From DASUMF01 sp040510575 (GTDB lineage Bacteria > Actinomycetota > Acidimicrobiia > IMCC26256 > DASPTH01), in the NCBI GenBank assembly GCA_040510575.1, contig JBEVIU010000129.1, positions 1 to 5,799 of the forward strand: a stretch of DNA of 5,799 nt. The letters run 5' to 3'. Shown piece after piece: positions 3,835 through 5,799 of this stretch. Under the pieces are notes generated by a model. The model was not told the origin of the DNA. It was given only the letters and a program-made list of their open reading frames with translations, and did not search any database. A program made the translations under genes and the position numbers. Each line of letters opens with the position of its first letter. Within the stretch, counting starts at the first letter, position 1.

Positions 3835-5799
3835 CTACTCCATCGACCCGAGCAGGGCCTCGTCGAGGAGGAAGCCCCGCCCGTGGCAGCTCGGACAGGT
3901 CTGGCTGAACGACTCCACCAGGCCCTCGGAGATGCGCTTGCGGGTCATCTCCACCAGCCCCAGCTCCGACATCTCGAACGCCTGGGTGCGGGTCTTGTCG
4001 CGGGCGAGGGCGTCACGGAACACCCGCATCAGCTCGTCGCGGTTCTTGGCGATCTCCATGTCGATGAAGTCGATCACGATGATCCCGCCGATGTCGCGCA
4101 GGCGCAGCTGGCGGGCGACCTCCTCGGCCGCTTCCAGGTTGTTGCGGAAGACGGTCTCCTCGAGGTTGGTCTTGCCGACGTTCTTGCCGGTGTTCACGTC
4201 GATCACCGTGAGCGCCTCGGTGCGCTCGATCACGAGCGATCCACCCGACGGGAGCCACACCTTGCGGTCGAGTGCCTTGAGGAGCTGCTCCGACACGTGG
4301 AAGCGCTCGAAGATGGACAGCCCCTCGGCCTCGGAGTCGTAGTACTCGACGCGCTCCGCGAGCTCCGGTGCCATGGCCTCCACGTACGCCATCGTCGACT
4401 CGTAGAGCGCACGGTCGTCGATGACGATGCCGCGGTACTCCTTCGTGAACTCCTCACGGATGAGCCGCAGCACGAGGTCGGGCTCCTGGTAGAGGAGCTT
4501 CGCCGACTTGGTCTTCGCCGCGAGCTGCGAGATCTGCTCCCACTGCGAGCGGAGCCGTCGCACGTCGCGTTCGAGCTCGTCGCGCGTGGCGCCTTCCGCC
4601 GCGGTGCGCACGATGAGCCCTGCGTCGGCGGGGCGGAGATCGTCGAGGATGCGACGCAGCCGCTTGCGCTCGTCGTCGGGCAACCGCTTGGAGATGCCGT
4701 AGGTCTCCGGCTCGCCCGGCACCATCACGAGGAAGCGGCCGGCGAGGCTGACCTCCTGGGTGAGGCGCGCGCCCTTGTGCGCGATCGGGTTCTTCGTGAC
4801 CTGCACGAGCACCGTCTGGCCGTTCTTCAGCATGCGCTCGATCTTCGGGCGCCCACCGCCATTGTCGACGTCAGCCTTGTCGAAGGCGACGTCGCCGCGG
4901 TACAGCACGCCGTTCTTGGGCGTGCCGATGTCGACGAACGCCGCTTCCATCCCCGGGAGCACGTTCTGCACGCGGCCCTGGTAGATGTTGCCGTCGATCG
5001 AGTCGTTGCCGTGCGGGGTGGCGAGCGTGTGCTCCACCAGGTTGCGTCCTTCGAGCACGGCGATGTGGGTGTGACCGCCCTCGAGCACGTGCACGACCAT
5101 CATGTAGCGACCCGCGGGGCGGCCCTTGCGGGTCCGGCCCCGGCGGCGCTCCAGCACGTCGTCGTCGAGCATGAGCGCGGGCTCGTCCTCGAACGTCGTG
5201 TCGGCACGCACGACGTCGTCACGGTTGGCGGAGCCACGACCGGTGCCGTTGCCCTGACCGCCCCGACCGCCCTGACCCTGCGCAGCGGGCTGCCCCTCGG
5301 CGCCCTGTCCCTGCCCCTGGCCACCGGCCGTGCCGCGGCCGCGACCACGACCGCCGCGCCGCCGGCGCCGCTTGGCTGCGGGCGTGCCGTCGCCATTGGT
5401 CGGTGTGCCCTCGGCCGCCGCTGCCGCGTCGGCCACCGGTGCGATCACAGCAGGAGCAGGGCGCGAGTCGCCGATCTTCGGTCGCGCGGTCTCGGGCCCG
5501 CGGTCGCCGACGCGCGGGCGCGCGAGCGGTGCGTCGAGCCCAGCGTCCTCGAGAGCGTCAGCGGCGATGTCTTCGGTGGTCAGACCCCGGTCGGCGCCTG
5601 CGTCGTGCTCGCTGCCAGGCAGCTCGATCTCGTCGTCGTCATCGTCGTCGAAGTCGGCATCCACGGCTTGACCGTTGGTTGCCGCGGCGCCGGCGGTCGA
5701 GGGCTTCTTGCGATTGCGCCCACCCCGCGAGCCGCGACGGCGACGACGGGGTTGGCCGGTGCTTCCACCTTCCGACGGGCCGTCGGGGCGACCGTCTGG
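3835..5799 (-). CDS. rne: Ribonuclease E/G family endoribonuclease, 5' end beyond right edge
   Basis: This enzyme makes single-strand endonucleolytic cuts that start mRNA decay and mature stable RNAs. The visible part is 654 codons plus a TAG stop at 3835-3837. A GTG at 5664 could be mistaken for the start, but the frame runs on without a stop to the window edge and encodes more Arg/Gly-rich sequence of the same kind, so the true start lies outside. Numbering from the first visible codon: a disordered extension (about 1-225) with basic PRRRRRGSRGGRNRKK near 17-32, an acidic DDDDDDE at 51-57, a second basic KRRRRRGGRGRGRG at 143-156 and a Gly/Gln stretch to about 190. Then come an S1 domain (about 232-340, GNIYQGRVQNVLPGMEAAFVDIG), the 5'-sensor/RNase H-like region, the catalytic DVN (Asp534, Asn536) and IDFIDM (Asp577), and the zinc-link CPSC (Cys635, Cys638). 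The spacings (43 and 101 residues from Asp534) equal those I recall for E. coli RNase E. The protein ends 16 residues after the zinc-link, so it has no C-terminal scaffold. Confidence 0.95.
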   Translation of the reverse strand, partial: PDGRPDGPSEGGSTGQPRRRRRGSRGGRNRKKPSTAGAAATNGQAVDADFDDDDDDEIELPGSEHDAGADRGLTTEDIAADALEDAGLDAPLARPRVGDRGPETARPKIGDSRPAPAVIAPVADAAAAAEGTPTNGDGTPAAKRRRRRGGRGRGRGTAGGQGQGQGAEGQPAAQGQGGRGGQGNGTGRGSANRDDVVRADTTFEDEPALMLDDDVLERRRGRTRKGRPAGRYMMVVHVLEGGHTHIAVLEGRNLVEHTLATPHGNDSIDGNIYQGRVQNVLPGMEAAFVDIGTPKNGVLYRGDVAFDKADVDNGGGRPKIERMLKNGQTVLVQVTKNPIAHKGARLTQEVSLAGRFLVMVPGEPETYGISKRLPDDERKRLRRILDDLRPADAGLIVRTAAEGATRDELERDVRRLRSQWEQISQLAAKTKSAKLLYQEPDLVLRLIREEFTKEYRGIVIDDRALYESTMAYVEAMAPELAERVEYYDSEAEGLSIFERFHVSEQLLKALDRKVWLPSGGSLVIERTEALTVIDVNTGKNVGKTNLEETVFRNNLEAAEEVARQLRLRDIGGIIVIDFIDMEIAKNRDELMRVFRDALARDKTRTQAFEMSELGLVEMTRKRISEGLVESFSQTCPSCHGRGFLLDEALLGSME

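Noticed and set aside
3342..3908. Plus-strand open frame opposite rplU and the end of rne
   Set aside because: It is antisense to two conserved genes and has no recognisable product.
5234..5325. Gly/Gln codon repeats in rne as a CRISPR or mobile-element repeat
   Set aside because: They are irregular, in frame and explained by the low-complexity protein sequence.
5662..5664. GTG as the start of rne
   Set aside because: The frame stays open upstream to the window edge and encodes RGSRGGRNRKK-type sequence typical of RNase E extensions, so the gene begins outside the window.

Overview
This is a high-GC (about 70%) bacterial chromosome segment whose genes all lie on the minus strand. Read in the direction of transcription, from the right edge to the left, the order is rne (cut by the right edge) - rplU - rpmA - obg - proB - a gap of about 356 bp - proA (cut by the left edge). 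This order is a familiar actinobacterial housekeeping arrangement. The gene order, the GC-rich codon use and a ribonuclease E with a long, low-complexity N-terminal part together suggest an actinobacterium. Some sequence details, such as the L27 N-terminus and the SKAD motif in Obg, make me lean weakly towards the Acidimicrobiia or a related deep lineage, but that placement is only an inference.

Region by region: 3835-5799 encodes the RNase E/G catalytic core preceded by a disordered Arg/Gly/Gln/Asp-rich extension. The reading frame stays open to the right edge, so the true start is outside the window. A 79-nt spacer (3756-3834) with three imperfect direct repeats leads to rplU. rplU and rpmA (ribosomal proteins L21 and L27) overlap by one base. 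A 99-bp spacer (3001-3099) holding a strong 11-bp inverted repeat separates rpmA from obg, which encodes a ribosome-assembly GTPase. proB (glutamate 5-kinase) starts 2 nt after obg stops. The only long non-coding stretch, 309-664, lies between proB and proA. It contains a weak terminator-like hairpin, a 10-bp palindrome, a long imperfect inverted repeat (374-479) that could fold as a structured RNA, and a -10 element placed so that proA mRNA would begin at its own ATG.

Functionally, the right-hand part handles RNA processing and large-subunit ribosome assembly (RNase E, L21, L27, Obg). The left-hand part encodes the first two steps of proline synthesis (ProB makes glutamyl phosphate, ProA reduces it to glutamate semialdehyde). 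I found no mobile element, CRISPR array, rRNA, tRNA or defence gene, and no novel protein system. The second-look items are non-coding structures and a few protein details.
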